From Corynebacterium uterequi (lineage in GTDB: Bacteria > Actinomycetota > Actinomycetes > Mycobacteriales > Mycobacteriaceae): a stretch of DNA of 64,000 bases. The notes below the pieces were generated by a model. That model did no database searches. It worked only from the letters and a program-made list of their open reading frames with translations, and was not told the origin of the DNA. The position numbers and the translations under genes are program-made. Of this stretch, positions 44,880 to 54,910 are shown piece after piece (the stretch's first letter is position 1; the number at the start of each line of letters is the position of its first letter). The stretch spans positions 1,054,001 through 1,118,000 of the forward strand of contig NZ_CP011546.1 of the NCBI RefSeq assembly GCF_001021065.1, written 5' to 3'.

Positions 44880-46094
44880 ATGAGTTCATCCACCGCCGCG
44901 AGCGTTCACGCTGACGATCCGCAGTCGAGCACCATCACCGGCACCCTCCGGGATTGCACACCGGGCGGGAAGGGGCGGCGCAAGCTGTCCGAGGGCGACA
45001 TCGCAGTCGTCGACGCCGCCGACATCAGCCGCCGGGAGGCTCAGTTCCTGGCGGATCGACGCCCGGCCGCGGTGGTCAATATTGGAGAGTTCGCCACGGG
45101 GGCGCTGCCCAATTTTGGGCCGTTGATGCTGCTCGACGCCGGAGTGGTGCTCTTTGAAGGCGCCGGGCCTGAGCTACGGGGAGCATTTCGCGACGGCGCC
45201 CGAAAAGGCGCGGTGACCGAGCACGGGCACGTATTCAACGGCAAGAACAAGGTGGCGTCGGCCGAGCCGGTCACCCGGGAGGATAGCGAGCGGCTGTACG
45301 ACGAGGGGCGCATCACGCTTATCGAACAGCTGGAAGCCACCTCCGGTAATACCGTCGAGTTCGTTACCTCCGAGGCCCCGCTGTTCGTCGACGGTCTCGG
45401 CGTGCCGGAGCTGGTTGAGGATTTCGGCGGGCGCAAGGTTCTCATCGTGGCGCCCGGCGTAGAGGGCACCGATTACCTGCGCCGCCTGCGCAATTTCATC
45501 CGCGAATACGAACCGGTCATCATCGGCGTCGGTACGGCCGCCGACGACGTGTTGGAGGCGGGCTACTCCCTCGATTTCGTGGTGGGTAACCCGCAGGGGA
45601 TGAGCGCGCCGGCGTTGCGCAGCGGTGCCAGGGTCATTCTGCCGGCGGATCCGGATGGGACCGCAGCCGGCCTGGAGCGCATCCAAGATCTAGGCGTGGG
45701 CGCGATGACCTTCCCGGCGGCGGTGACCAACGAAACGGATCTGGCGATTCTGTTGGCGAGCTTCAACGATGCGGACCTCATCGTCCTGGCCGGGGAGCCG
45801 CTGCTGCTTCACGACGTGTTCGCCCGCCACCCGCAGGCCGGCCCGTCGACGATCCTCACCCACCTGCAGGCCAGCCCCCGGCTGATCCACGCCGATGCCA
45901 TTGTCAAGCTCTATGCCATCAACTCGGGTCCGTCGTTGGGCTGGCTTTGGGCACTGCTGGGAATCATCGTCGCGGTGGCGACGGTGCTGGCCGTGGTGGG
46001 TTTTGGCGGTGACGATACCTTCGTCAACAACCTCATCAACACGTGGAACTCCGTGGCCCTGTGGTTCCAGAATCTGATCGGGGTCCGGAAGTGA
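44880..46094 (+). CDS. steA: SteA-like cell-separation protein
   Basis: The 404-residue protein has a cytoplasmic domain with thiamin-pyrophosphokinase-like segments (GRKVLIVAPGVEGTDYLRRL, PVIIGVGTAADDVLEAGYSL, DFVVGNPQGMSAPALRSGA) and one C-terminal transmembrane helix (LGWLWALLGIIVAVATVLAV). In C. glutamicum the orthologue in this position is SteA, which with SteB supports the RipC-FtsEX cell-separation pathway at the division site; assigned by homology and order. ATG 44880 was chosen because it gives a hydrophilic start; upstream codons run into recN. The stop overlaps steB by 4 bases. Confidence 0.88.
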   Translation: MSSSTAASVHADDPQSSTITGTLRDCTPGGKGRRKLSEGDIAVVDAADISRREAQFLADRRPAAVVNIGEFATGALPNFGPLMLLDAGVVLFEGAGPELRGAFRDGARKGAVTEHGHVFNGKNKVASAEPVTREDSERLYDEGRITLIEQLEATSGNTVEFVTSEAPLFVDGLGVPELVEDFGGRKVLIVAPGVEGTDYLRRLRNFIREYEPVIIGVGTAADDVLEAGYSLDFVVGNPQGMSAPALRSGARVILPADPDGTAAGLERIQDLGVGAMTFPAAVTNETDLAILLASFNDADLIVLAGEPLLLHDVFARHPQAGPSTILTHLQASPRLIHADAIVKLYAINSGPSLGWLWALLGIIVAVATVLAVVGFGGDDTFVNNLINTWNSVALWFQNLIGVRK

Positions 46095-47041
46095 GCCGTC
46101 GGGCGGGGCGCGCCCCGCTGCTTATTGCCGGTCTCGGCTTCGGGGTGGCTCTAGGCACGGCCCTCGGCGCGTTCGTGCTCGCTCCCACAATGCCTGACGC
46201 GGCGGGCTCAGCGCAGCCCACCGCGCCGACAGCCCAACCCGCCGAGGCCTCTTCCGGCGCGAAGGAGATCGTGGCCGCCTGGGGCCCACGGGTCGTGGCC
46301 GATACGCTCGTCGGCCGGCCGGTCATCATCATGGCATCGCCGGGCGCGAATGACGCTGATGTCGCGGCGCTGGCCGACGCCCTCCACCGTGCCGGGGCGA
46401 TCGACGCCGGGCGCATCGACGTCACAGACTCGCTCTTCGCTACCAGCGGAGCGGATGCCCTGCGCACCATCGCGGCTGAAACACTCCCGGCTGGGGCAAG
46501 CCTGAGCGAGGGCAGCCTTGATTCCGGAACCCACGCCGGAGAGTTGCTGGGTAGTGCGCTGCTGCTCGGCCCGGCCGACGCCGCACCGCTGGCCACGACC
46601 GAGGAACGAGCGCTTGTGCTGAGCACTCTGCGCGACGCGGGGATGCTGAGCTACGAGGAAGGCACCATTCGTCCGGCACAGGCCGTAGTGTTCGTCGGCG
46701 GCGAATCGGCGGACCCGGCGGTGGTGGAGTCCATGGCCCGCTTTGTCGAAGCACTGCGTGGACGCGGCGCAGGCGTCGTCGTGGCGGCCAGTGGTGACGC
46801 GGACGGTAGCGACACGGACGGTGCCGGCGTGGCGGACACACTGGCTGCGGCCGGCTCCCCGGTGAGCACTGTCGATACTGTGGCGGACCCGTGGTCGCCG
46901 AGTTCCGTTGTGCTCGCGGTTGCTGAACAGATCTCGGGCGCGTCGGGGCACTATGGTCGAGGAGAGGGCGTGACGGGCCTGGTTCCGGCCGCACCAGATC
47001 GCCCGGAGACGAACTCTTTCGGAGGAGAGCAGCAGCGATGA
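46091..47041 (+). CDS. steB: SteB / MctB-family membrane-anchored protein
   Basis: The 316-residue protein has an N-terminal transmembrane or signal helix (APLLIAGLGFGVALGTALGA) and an outer domain of the MctB family (PVIIMASPGANDADVAALAD; AVVFVGGESADPAVVESMAR). In mycobacteria the family was linked to copper export; in C. glutamicum the gene here is SteB, partner of SteA in daughter-cell separation. The GTG start overlaps the steA stop. The end overlaps the Nudix gene by 4 bases (ATGA), leaving no room for pyrG, which sits here in C. glutamicum and M. tuberculosis. Confidence 0.85.
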   Translation: MSRRAGRAPLLIAGLGFGVALGTALGAFVLAPTMPDAAGSAQPTAPTAQPAEASSGAKEIVAAWGPRVVADTLVGRPVIIMASPGANDADVAALADALHRAGAIDAGRIDVTDSLFATSGADALRTIAAETLPAGASLSEGSLDSGTHAGELLGSALLLGPADAAPLATTEERALVLSTLRDAGMLSYEEGTIRPAQAVVFVGGESADPAVVESMARFVEALRGRGAGVVVAASGDADGSDTDGAGVADTLAAAGSPVSTVDTVADPWSPSSVVLAVAEQISGASGHYGRGEGVTGLVPAAPDRPETNSFGGEQQR

Positions 47042-47700
47042 GCCACGAGCAGCACGAGTTCACGGTGGTGGACTCCGAACTACTATTGGAAACCCCCATT
47101 CTGGCCATGCGGCGTGATCGCATCGTCATGCCCGGCGGGACCGTCGCGCCCCGTGAAGTAGTGGAGCACTTCGGTGCGGTGGCGATCGCGGCCGTCGACG
47201 AGCACAATCGTCTAGCGATGATTCGGCAGTATCGGCACTCGGTAGCGCAGCGACTGTTGGAACTGCCCGCCGGTCTGCTCGATATCGCCGACGAAGACCC
47301 ACTCATTGGGGCGAAGCGCGAACTGCACGAAGAGGCCGGAATCAAGGCTCAAGACTGGATGGTCATCGCGGATGTGCTCAACTCGCCTGGCTATTGCGAT
47401 GAGGTGTGCCGGGTGTATCTGGCCACTGGTCTCACGAACGTCGGCCGCCCCGCGGAATCGGATGACGATGAGGAAGCGGACCTCAGTTTCGAATGGGTCG
47501 ACCTGGCCGAGGCGCGCCGGATGGTCGTCGCCGGCGAGATTCTCAATTCCATCACGATCTCCGGCGTGTTCGCCGCCTCGGAGGTGATGAGCGGGCGCGT
47601 TCAGGGACGTCCGGCGGATTGCTCCTTTGACCTGCGACCCACCGCCCTGCCGAACCGGCGGAAGCAGGCGGGCATCTGCCCCGACATGAAGAAGCTGTAG
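47038..47700 (+). CDS. Nudix hydrolase, ADP-ribose pyrophosphatase type
   Basis: The 220-residue protein contains the Nudix box within [20 protein letters not shown] followed by AGI, here with the one-residue-longer G-to-E spacing common in actinobacterial ADPRases. The N-terminal beta domain ([20 protein letters not shown]) fits the same group. It likely hydrolyses ADP-ribose or related nucleoside diphosphates with Mg. The start ATG overlaps the steB stop and xerD follows after 5 bases, so the genes are co-transcribed. Confidence 0.92.
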   Translation: MSHEQHEFTVVDSELLLETPILAMRRDRIVMPGGTVAPREVVEHFGAVAIAAVDEHNRLAMIRQYRHSVAQRLLELPAGLLDIADEDPLIGAKRELHEEAGIKAQDWMVIADVLNSPGYCDEVCRVYLATGLTNVGRPAESDDDEEADLSFEWVDLAEARRMVVAGEILNSITISGVFAASEVMSGRVQGRPADCSFDLRPTALPNRRKQAGICPDMKKL

Positions 47701-47705
47701 CGGCT

Positions 47706-48629
47706 GTGGCAGTAGCCATATCTGACCTGGCGCGTTCCTGGATCAGCCATTTGGCGGTGGAGCGTGGCGTGAGCCAGAACACGTTAAGCAACTACCGCCG
47801 CGACGTGAGGCGGTACCTGTCCTGGCTCAATGAAGTAAATATCACAGACTTGACTCAGGTGAAGGCGTCCGACCTTGAGGCCTACGTGCAGGACCTGCGA
47901 ACCGGACGGTTCGGGCCGTCTCCGCTGGCGGCGTCGTCGGCCGCCCGGGCGCTCGTGGTGGCCCGCGGGCTGCACCGCTTCGCCCTCGACGAGGGCGTCA
48001 TCGACGTCGACGTGGCAGCGGACGTAGCTCCGCCCGCCGGCGGTCAGCACCTGCCGGATACCCTCAGCATCGACGAGGTCGCCGCGCTGCTCGACGCGAT
48101 ACCCACTGGCGAGACAGCGACGCCCACCGACCTGCGGGATCGAGCCGTCCTCGAACTGCTCTACGGCACCGGGGCGCGAGTTTCCGAGGTGCTGGCGCTC
48201 ACGATGGACCACACCGCGTCGCTATCCGAAGGGATGGTGACCCTGGATGGCAAGGGGGGTAAGCAGCGATTAGTCCCCGTAGGCTCGGCAGCCCGCGACG
48301 CCGTCGAGGCCTACCTGGTGCGCGCCCGCCCAGTGCTTAGCCGAGGAAAGACGCATGCGCTCTTCCTTAACAAGCGCGGTGGGCATCTCTCGCGGCAGAG
48401 CACGTGGGCCATCATTAAGACCGCCGCCGAACGGGCGGGGATCGACAAAGACATCTCGCCGCATACGCTGCGGCACAGCTACGGCACCCATCTGCTTGAA
48501 GGCGGGGCGGATGTGCGCACTGTCCAGGAGCTGTTAGGTCATGCCTCGGTGACTACCACCCAGATTTACACGCACATCACCGCGGACAACCTGCGGCAGG
48601 TGTGGCACGAAGCGCACCCACGAGCCTGA
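47706..48629 (+). CDS. xerD: site-specific tyrosine recombinase XerD
   Basis: Resolves chromosome dimers at dif together with XerC. The 307-residue protein has the N-terminal SAM-like DNA-binding domain ([20 protein letters not shown]) and the catalytic domain with the first Arg in [32 protein letters not shown], and [14 protein letters not shown] bearing the nucleophilic Tyr. All R-K-H-R-H-Y elements are seen. It is a core gene, in the order found in mycobacteria, and not part of an integrative element. GTG start. Confidence 0.93.
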   Translation: MAVAISDLARSWISHLAVERGVSQNTLSNYRRDVRRYLSWLNEVNITDLTQVKASDLEAYVQDLRTGRFGPSPLAASSAARALVVARGLHRFALDEGVIDVDVAADVAPPAGGQHLPDTLSIDEVAALLDAIPTGETATPTDLRDRAVLELLYGTGARVSEVLALTMDHTASLSEGMVTLDGKGGKQRLVPVGSAARDAVEAYLVRARPVLSRGKTHALFLNKRGGHLSRQSTWAIIKTAAERAGIDKDISPHTLRHSYGTHLLEGGADVRTVQELLGHASVTTTQIYTHITADNLRQVWHEAHPRA

Positions 48630-48727
48630 GCGGCCGGAGGTCGGCTGCCACCCCGGTCGGTGTAGGGTTAGACGAGAAGCGTTGGCAGGCGAGATGTCCG
48701 CCGCAAGTCAAGGGAGAGGACGTGACC

Positions 48728-49591
48728 ATGAGCGATAGCGGGCTGGACAAGGAACCCGAGGTGGGCCTGACCGGCCGCCCGGTTCGTTCCCACCCACAGC
48801 CCGCCCCGCTGAACTCTCACGGGCCGGCGAAGATCATCTCCATGGTCAACCAAAAAGGTGGCGTCGGTAAGACGACCACCACCATCAACCTGGGTGCCTG
48901 CCTCGCTGAGCAGGGCCGCAAGGTGCTGCTGGTTGACTTCGATCCGCAAGGCGCGCTCTCCGCGGGCCTAGGAGTACCCAACGATGAAGACTGCCTGACG
49001 GTCTACGACCTCATGCTCGACAACACGACCACGATTCACGCCGCCATCCAGCCGACGCGCGTGCCCAACCTCGATGTGGTCCCCGCCAATATTGACCTCT
49101 CCGCCGCGGAGATCCAGCTCGTCAACGAGGTCGGCCGCGAGAACACCCTCGGTCGCGCGCTGCGTCCAGTTCAGCGCGAGTATGACTACATCGTCATTGA
49201 CTGCGGACCTCAGCTGGGCCTGCTAGCGGTTAACGCCCTGGCGTGTTCCCATGGCGTCATCATCCCGATGGAGTGTGAGTACTTCGCGCTGCGTGGACTG
49301 GCGCTACTGACGGACACCATCGAGAAGGTGCGCGACCGCATCAACTTCAGCCTGGAGATTATCGGGATCCTGGTGACCATGTACGACCGGCGCACCAGCC
49401 ACTCGCGGGACGTGATGAGCCGTGTTGTGGACGTCTTCGATGAGGTCGTGTTCGATACCGTCATTACCCGGACGGTGCGTTTCCCCGAAACGTCCGTGGC
49501 GGGAGAACCTATCACAACGTGGGCGCCCACGTCCCAAGGCGCCCAGCAGTATCGCGACCTCGCCCTTGAGGTGCTGGAGCGTACCTCCTAG
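48728..49591 (+). CDS. ParA-family ATPase (chromosome partition-like)
   Basis: The 287-residue protein has the deviant Walker A MVNQKGGVGKTTTTINLG, the switch LLVDFDPQGALSAGLG and YDYIVIDCGPQLGLL. This is the second ParA-like protein typical of the scpAB neighbourhood; the main ParA usually lies near the origin with parB, and no parB is present here. A role with the ScpAB condensin subunits is suggested by conserved adjacency only. ATG 48728 follows AGAGGA by 7 bases; GTG 48722 is an alternative. A -10-like TAGGGT lies at 48663. Confidence 0.9.
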   Translation: MSDSGLDKEPEVGLTGRPVRSHPQPAPLNSHGPAKIISMVNQKGGVGKTTTTINLGACLAEQGRKVLLVDFDPQGALSAGLGVPNDEDCLTVYDLMLDNTTTIHAAIQPTRVPNLDVVPANIDLSAAEIQLVNEVGRENTLGRALRPVQREYDYIVIDCGPQLGLLAVNALACSHGVIIPMECEYFALRGLALLTDTIEKVRDRINFSLEIIGILVTMYDRRTSHSRDVMSRVVDVFDEVVFDTVITRTVRFPETSVAGEPITTWAPTSQGAQQYRDLALEVLERTS

Positions 49592-49603
49592 GCCGGATCC
49601 TTA

Positions 49604-50410
49604 GTGACGGACTCGTTACAGCCCGAGATCACCGGGTTTCGCGTTGCCCTGAATAACTTCGAGGGCCCCTTTGACCTGTTGCTTCAGCTGATCGGGGCAA
49701 AGAAGCTCGACGTCACCGACGTAGCATTGAGCGAGGTCACCGACGAGTTCATCTCGTATACTCGTGCGCTGAGCCGCACCGACGCGCTGGAGGAGACCAC
49801 CGAGTTCCTCGTCGTCGCCGCCACTCTCCTTGATCTCAAGGCCGCCCGGTTGCTGCCTCGTGGCGAGGTGGTCGACGCCGATGACCTCGTGATCCTGGAA
49901 TCGCGCGATCTGCTGTTCGCCCGCCTGTTGCAGTACAAGGCTTATAAGCAGGTGGCTGATCTCTTTGCCCAGTGGCAGCGTAGCGCCCGTCGCCGTTACC
50001 CGCGGGCTGTGGCTATGGAACCGCGATTTGCCAGCCTGCTGCCGCCGGTGACGCTGGGGCATACAGCGGACTCCTTCGCCGAGGTGGCCGCCGCGGTCTT
50101 TCGGCCCCGTCCGCCGGACGAAGTGGCGACCGGCCATCTCCACACCGTGGCGGTGAGCGTGCCCGAACAAGCTGGCCGAATCCTCGACATCCTGCGCACG
50201 GTGGGGGCCCATAGCTGGTTGGGTTTTCCGGCGCTGACCCGTGAATGCACGACGAGCATGGAGGTAGTCGGTCGCTTCCTAGCGGTGCTGGAGCTGTACA
50301 AGGCGCGCGCCGTCGACACGCAGCAGGACCAACCACTGGGCGAGCTTGCGGTTGCCTGGACGGGTGTTGACGTTGACCCCTCCGTGGTAGCTGCTGCTAA
50401 CTGGGACTAG
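49604..50410 (+). CDS. scpA: segregation and condensation protein A
   Basis: Kleisin subunit that bridges the SMC heads. The 268-residue protein begins with the conserved VALNNFEGPFDLLLQLIGAK and has the central ARLLPRGEVVDADDL and a C-terminal winged helix (FPALTRECTTSMEVVGRFLA, VLELYKARAV). The length is normal. GTG 49604 was chosen because it precedes the conserved N-terminus by a dozen residues. scpB follows after 11 bases. Confidence 0.94.
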   Translation: MTDSLQPEITGFRVALNNFEGPFDLLLQLIGAKKLDVTDVALSEVTDEFISYTRALSRTDALEETTEFLVVAATLLDLKAARLLPRGEVVDADDLVILESRDLLFARLLQYKAYKQVADLFAQWQRSARRRYPRAVAMEPRFASLLPPVTLGHTADSFAEVAAAVFRPRPPDEVATGHLHTVAVSVPEQAGRILDILRTVGAHSWLGFPALTRECTTSMEVVGRFLAVLELYKARAVDTQQDQPLGELAVAWTGVDVDPSVVAAANWD

Positions 50411-50421
50411 CCTCAAGCGCC

Positions 50422-50967
50422 ATGGATCTCATTTCCCAGCTGCGCTCCCGCATCGAGTCCATTCTGCTGGTCATCGACGCGCCGGTGAGTGCCGAAGCGC
50501 TCGCCCGCACGCTCGGCGCCGAGGTCAGCGTCGTACGCGACACACTCCGGGCTACGGCGCGCGAACTCGATGACCGCGGCTCCGGCATGGACCTTCGAGA
50601 AAATGCTGAGGGCTGGCGGCTGTACACGCGGCGGGAGAACGCGGACGCCGTGGAGGCGTTCCTCCTCGACGGCACGCAGCCGCGCCTGTCGCGCGCGGCG
50701 CTGGAGACCCTGGCTGTCATCGCTTATCGGCAGCCGGTCACCCGCGCGCAGGTTGCCGCCGTGCGTGGCGTCAATGTCGACGGCGTGGTTCGCACCCTCA
50801 CTCTGCGAGGGTTGATTAAGGAGGCTGAGCCGGAGCCGTCTACCTTGGCGCATCGCTACGAGACAACGGAGTTGTTCTTGGAACTGTTGGGAATCGACTC
50901 GCTCGCGCGCCTGCCGGAGTTGGCGCCGTTGCTACCAGGGGTGGAGGCAATCGACGAGGAGTTCTAA
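50422..50967 (+). CDS. scpB: segregation and condensation protein B
   Basis: The 181-residue ScpB has two winged-helix domains (IESILLVIDAPVSAEALART; SRAALETLAVIAYRQPVTRA) and the RGLIKEAEPEPSTLAHRYET segment. It dimerises and binds ScpA in the condensin complex. A TAGCCT -10-like box at 50408-50413 ends 8 bases before the ATG and overlaps the scpA stop, so an internal leaderless start is possible. Next is rluB. Confidence 0.94.
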   Translation: MDLISQLRSRIESILLVIDAPVSAEALARTLGAEVSVVRDTLRATARELDDRGSGMDLRENAEGWRLYTRRENADAVEAFLLDGTQPRLSRAALETLAVIAYRQPVTRAQVAAVRGVNVDGVVRTLTLRGLIKEAEPEPSTLAHRYETTELFLELLGIDSLARLPELAPLLPGVEAIDEEF

Positions 50968-51042
50968 CCCGGGTTGCGCTACGCTGGGATTGATTTTTAT
51001 CATCGTAGTTTTTGCCCCCTGACTGAAAAGGACACGTTGATC

Positions 51043-51963
51043 GTGACCCCTCCCGCTCGCCGAGACGGCACACCGGAGCAGCCGCGCAAGAAGCGCGCCA
51101 GCGACATCCTGCTCTCCGACGCCAAGCCCGCCAAGAAACAAAACGTCACCCCCGAGGACCATCCGCTGCACGACAACTGGTGGGACGACGACGCCCCCGC
51201 CCGGAAAGCCGGTTCCACAACCGGAGCCGACGAAGGCGAACGCCTGCAGAAAGTGCTAGCCCGCGCGGGAGTGGCCTCGCGTCGCCGCTCGGAAATGCTC
51301 ATCGACGAAGGCCGCGTAGAGGTCAACGGGCGCGTCGTCACCGTGCAAGGAATGCGAGTCAACCCGCTGGTGGACATCGTGCGAGTGGACGGCGTGCGGG
51401 TCAACGTCAATGAGGAGAACCAGTACTTCATTCTCAACAAGCCCCGAGGAGTGCTGTCAACGATGATCGACGAGGAAGGCCGCCCGTGCGTCGGGGACCT
51501 CATCGCCGACCGGGTGTCCAGCGGCAATCGGCTCTTCCACGTCGGCCGTCTCGACGCCGACACCGAAGGCCTGTTGCTCCTTACCAATGATGGCGAGCTG
51601 GCCAACCGTCTCACCCACCCGAAGTACGAGGTGACCAAGACCTATCTGGCTACGGTGCTGGGCGAGGCGTCGAAGAAGCTGGTCACCGCCCTGCGCAACG
51701 GAATTGAGCTGGACGACGGACTAGCAAAGGCCGACTACGTGCAGATCGTGGACAAGAATAACGGCTACTCCCTCATCCGGGTTGAGCTCCACGAGGGGCG
51801 TAAGCACATTGTGCGCCGGATGCTCAAGGAGGCCGGCTACCCGGTCCAGCGGCTGGTGCGCACCAAGATTCACACCGTGCAGCTGGGTGACCAGAAGCCG
51901 GGACACCTGCGTGCCCTCAATGACTCCGAGCTGACTTCTCTGTACAAGGCGGTGGGCCTGTAA
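51043..51963 (+). CDS. rluB: 23S rRNA pseudouridine synthase RluB type
   Basis: The 306-residue RsuA/RluB-family enzyme has a basic disordered N-terminus, an S4 domain ([20 protein letters not shown]) and the catalytic domain with the Asp motif [20 protein letters not shown]. It is predicted to modify a uridine in the 23S rRNA near position 2605. The long open frame starts far upstream, but GTG 51043 or TTG 51037 fits the AAAGGA at 51027 and gives the usual start. The stop overlaps the next gene by one base. Confidence 0.9.
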   Translation: MTPPARRDGTPEQPRKKRASDILLSDAKPAKKQNVTPEDHPLHDNWWDDDAPARKAGSTTGADEGERLQKVLARAGVASRRRSEMLIDEGRVEVNGRVVTVQGMRVNPLVDIVRVDGVRVNVNEENQYFILNKPRGVLSTMIDEEGRPCVGDLIADRVSSGNRLFHVGRLDADTEGLLLLTNDGELANRLTHPKYEVTKTYLATVLGEASKKLVTALRNGIELDDGLAKADYVQIVDKNNGYSLIRVELHEGRKHIVRRMLKEAGYPVQRLVRTKIHTVQLGDQKPGHLRALNDSELTSLYKAVGL

Positions 51964-54077
51964 TGAACGATCAGACCGTGGCTAATCTCCCGGATGGCGG
52001 GCTGCTGCTCGCCGTCGACGGCCCGTCCGGCACGGGTAAGTCCACCACTTGCCGCGCCGTGGCCAAGGCACTTGACGCCAAGTACATCGACACGGGTGCG
52101 ATGTACCGGGTCGCCACCCTCGCGGTGCTGCGGGCCGGCATCGACCCTGCGGACACCGACGCCGTCATCGCGGCGACGGCCGATCTCCCACTGACGGTCA
52201 ACGATGATCCCGACGCCACCGACGTCATCCTCGGCGGCGAGGACGTCTCCGCGGAAATCCGTGGGCCGGAAGTGACCAGCGCCGTGTCCGCAGTGTCAGC
52301 GATCCCGCAGGTGCGGGAGAACCTTGTGGCCCTTCAACGCGACCTGGCCTACTCGGCCCACCGCGCCGTCGTCGAGGGACGCGACATCGGGACCGTGGTG
52401 CTCAGTGAGGCGCCAGCCAAAGCTTTCCTCACCGCCGACGCGGAGGTCCGCGCTCAGCGTCGCTACGATCAGGACGTGGCCGCCGGCCGCGACGTTTCCT
52501 TCGAGGAGGTGCTGGCGGCCGTCGTCCGCCGCGACGAGCTGGACTCCTCGCGTGCGACGAGCCCGCTGCGGCCCGCCGAGGACGCCGTGGTCATCGATAC
52601 CTCCTCGATGGGCCCTGAGGAGGTCCAGCAGGCGCTGATCGACCTGGTTGCGGAGTCGGCCTACGAGGATTCGGACTACGACGACGCCGACGACTACTCG
52701 GACACCGAATGGGCGGAAGTGGAGCATCAGCTCGGCATCGAGCGCCCGGACATGATTACCGAGGCACTGCCCACGGTGGCGATCGTCGGCCGGCCCAACG
52801 TCGGCAAGTCCACCCTCGTTAACCGCTTCATCGCCCGCCGCGAAGCGGTGGTGGAGGACTTCCCCGGGGTTACCCGGGACCGCATTTCCTACATCACCGA
52901 CTGGGGCGGACGGCGCTTCTGGGTGCAAGACACCGGCGGCTGGGATCCGAACACCAAGGGCATCCACGCGGCGATCGCCCGGCAGGCGGAGGCCGCTATG
53001 GTCGAGGCGGACGTCATCGTCATGGTCGTGGACACCACCGTCGGTGTCACCGAGACGGACGCTGTCATGGCCAACAACCTTAAGCGGGCCGAGCAACCGG
53101 TCATCCTCGTCGCCAACAAGTTTGAATCCGACAGCCAGTACGCGGACATGGCCGAGTTCTATGCCCTCGGTCTCGGCGACCCCTGGCCGGTGTCGGCGCT
53201 GCACGGCCGCGGGGGAGCGGACGTCCTCGACGAGATCCTCGCCGCCTTTCCCGAGGTCCCCCGGGCGACCTCCATCACCGACGGCCCGCGTCGCGTCGCG
53301 CTCGTGGGCCGGCCGAACGTGGGTAAGTCCTCGCTGCTCAACAAGTTCGCCCGGGAGGAACGCTCGGTGGTCGACAACGTCGCGGGAACGACGGTAGACC
53401 CGGTCGACTCCATCATTGAGCTTGACGAACAGACATGGCGTTTCGTGGACACCGCCGGGCTGCGCAAGAAGGTCAAGACCGCGAGCGGCCATGAGTACTA
53501 CGCGAGCCTGCGTACCCAAAATGCCATCGACGCCGCCGAGGTGTGCGTTGTGCTCGTCGACTCCTCTCAGCCGATCTCGGAGCAGGACCAGCGTGTGCTG
53601 TCCATGGTGCTCGACGCCGGCAAGGCCGTCGTCCTCGCCTTCAACAAGTGGGACCTCATGGACGAGAACCGCCGGTACTACTTCGACCGCGAGTTTGAAG
53701 AGACCATGAGCCACGTGCCGTGGGTCACTCGTGTGAACATCTCGGCGAAGACCGGCCGCGCCCTGCAGAAGCTGGAGCCGGCGATGATCGAGGCCCTGGA
53801 GAGCTGGGACCAGCGCATCTCCACCGGTCAGCTCAACAATTGGCTGCGGGAAGCCATCGCCGCGAATCCGCCGCCGATGAACAACAATCGACTGCCCAAG
53901 GTGCTCTTTGCCACCCAGGTTTCGACTCGCCCTCCGACAATCGTGCTGTTTACCACCGGGTTTTTGGATGCGGGTTACCGCCGCTATCTGGAACGGAAGT
54001 TCCGCGAACGCTTCGGCTTCCACGGCACGCCGGTGCGCATCGCGGTGCGGGTGCGCGAACGCCGATCCCGCCCGTAG
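51963..54077 (+). CDS. cytidylate kinase fused to ribosome-assembly GTPase Der
   Basis: A single 704-residue frame. Residues 1-230 are cytidylate kinase: P-loop [33 protein letters not shown] and [10 protein letters not shown]. Residues about 232-270 are an acidic linker rich in Asp, Glu and Tyr. Residues about 270-704 are Der with tandem GTPase domains: GRPNVGKST near 276 with DTGGW and NKFES, then GRPNVGKSS near 449 with DTAGLRK and NKWDLMDE, and the KH-like C-terminus. The enzymes are often adjacent genes (cmk, der). No stop or frame break is visible at the junction. The same fusion is annotated in bifidobacteria. Confidence 0.95.
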   Translation: MNDQTVANLPDGGLLLAVDGPSGTGKSTTCRAVAKALDAKYIDTGAMYRVATLAVLRAGIDPADTDAVIAATADLPLTVNDDPDATDVILGGEDVSAEIRGPEVTSAVSAVSAIPQVRENLVALQRDLAYSAHRAVVEGRDIGTVVLSEAPAKAFLTADAEVRAQRRYDQDVAAGRDVSFEEVLAAVVRRDELDSSRATSPLRPAEDAVVIDTSSMGPEEVQQALIDLVAESAYEDSDYDDADDYSDTEWAEVEHQLGIERPDMITEALPTVAIVGRPNVGKSTLVNRFIARREAVVEDFPGVTRDRISYITDWGGRRFWVQDTGGWDPNTKGIHAAIARQAEAAMVEADVIVMVVDTTVGVTETDAVMANNLKRAEQPVILVANKFESDSQYADMAEFYALGLGDPWPVSALHGRGGADVLDEILAAFPEVPRATSITDGPRRVALVGRPNVGKSSLLNKFAREERSVVDNVAGTTVDPVDSIIELDEQTWRFVDTAGLRKKVKTASGHEYYASLRTQNAIDAAEVCVVLVDSSQPISEQDQRVLSMVLDAGKAVVLAFNKWDLMDENRRYYFDREFEETMSHVPWVTRVNISAKTGRALQKLEPAMIEALESWDQRISTGQLNNWLREAIAANPPPMNNNRLPKVLFATQVSTRPPTIVLFTTGFLDAGYRRYLERKFRERFGFHGTPVRIAVRVRERRSRP

Positions 54078-54095
54078 CCAGCCTGCAGGCGGCTA
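54075..54095. terminator. short hairpin between convergent cmk/der and the methyltransferase
   Basis: TAGCCaGCCTG pairs with CAGGCgGCTA. It spans both stop codons. No T run, so it is weak evidence for a shared terminator. Confidence 0.3.
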
Positions 54096-54875
54096 GGAGA
54101 CGCGTTCGAGAACGAACGCGTCCGTGCGATAGGGCAGAGCGAGGAGCTGGTCGGGGTGAAACCTTAACCGCTCGTACAGGTACCAGGCGAGGTTATCGCT
54201 CACCCGTTGCCGAATCGCCTCCCGGGAGCGCAGCCAGTAGGACCGGGTTTGCGCCAGGAGAAAAAGGTCCTCTGCGCGAAGGTGCTGCGCCCACCGCAGC
54301 CGTCGCTCATCGACCATCGCCCACGGGCCGGCGATGTCGGGGACGAAGCCCTCGGCGTGAATATCGCCGGAGTGCATGATTCGCGCTAACCGCAGTACCC
54401 ACGGGTGGGAGACGTCGAGGGTATTCCATACCAGCACCACCCGGCCGCCGGCACGCACCACCCGGTGAAGCTCCCGAGACGCCGCCGGCACGTCCACCCA
54501 GTGCCACGTTTGGGCAATCGTTGCGGCGTCGACGCTGCCCGCCGCCAAGGCGGTCGCCTCCGCCGTGGCGCGCCACGCCGGGATGCCGTGGACGTGACTT
54601 AGGACCCGTGTCATATCTGGCGAGGGGTCCACGGCAACGACGTCGTGGCCGCGGTCGCGCAACGCGGTGGTGAGCTTGCCGGTTCCGGCGCCGATGTCAA
54701 CCACGCGCCGAAACCCCGCGACGAGGTCCCCGACCTCTTTGGGGTAGCCCGGGCGCACTGAGTCATAGACGTCGGCCCCCGCAGCGAACGCTTGGGCGCT
54801 GTGCCAGCGGTGGGCGGCGTCGTGGAAAGTGGGGGCGTGTTTGGCGGAGGGCGGCCGGTAATTCTGCGTCTGCAT
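54093..54875 (-). CDS. class I SAM-dependent methyltransferase
   Basis: The 260-residue protein has motif I VVDIGAGTGKLTTALRDRGH, a following AVDPSPDM acidic loop, and AATIAQTWHWVDVPAASREL typical of small-molecule methyltransferases. The C-terminal half (residues about 170-255) is less conserved and Arg/Trp-rich. The substrate is unknown. The gene diverges from the ABC exporter genes with only 35 bases between them. ATG 54875 was chosen because a -10-like TACCCT on this strand (54884-54889) ends 8 bases before it, giving a leaderless transcript; GTG 54896 is the upstream alternative. Confidence 0.82.
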   Translation of the reverse strand: MQTQNYRPPSAKHAPTFHDAAHRWHSAQAFAAGADVYDSVRPGYPKEVGDLVAGFRRVVDIGAGTGKLTTALRDRGHDVVAVDPSPDMTRVLSHVHGIPAWRATAEATALAAGSVDAATIAQTWHWVDVPAASRELHRVVRAGGRVVLVWNTLDVSHPWVLRLARIMHSGDIHAEGFVPDIAGPWAMVDERRLRWAQHLRAEDLFLLAQTRSYWLRSREAIRQRVSDNLAWYLYERLRFHPDQLLALPYRTDAFVLERVS

Positions 54876-54896
54876 CACCACTGAGGGTACGTCCAC

Positions 54897-54902
54897 TACA
54901 CT
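54897..54902 (+). promoter_or_regulatory. -10 box of the leaderless ABC exporter operon
   Basis: TACACT ends 8 bases before ATG 54911. The opposing methyltransferase promoter overlaps this 35-base divergent region. Confidence 0.5.
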
Positions 54903-54910
54903 TTTCTGCC

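Noticed and set aside
47706..48629. Integrase of a mobile element
   Set aside because: The protein is XerD by sequence and sits in the conserved Nudix-xerD-parA-scpAB order.
49604..50967. Plasmid-type partition locus (parA with parB)
   Set aside because: The genes after parA are scpA and scpB; no parB or centromere-like repeats were seen, and the order is the chromosomal one.
52296..54023. A 575-codon minus-strand open frame across cmk/der
   Set aside because: Antisense shadow of a clear two-domain enzyme, with the His/Arg/Val-rich composition typical of such shadows.
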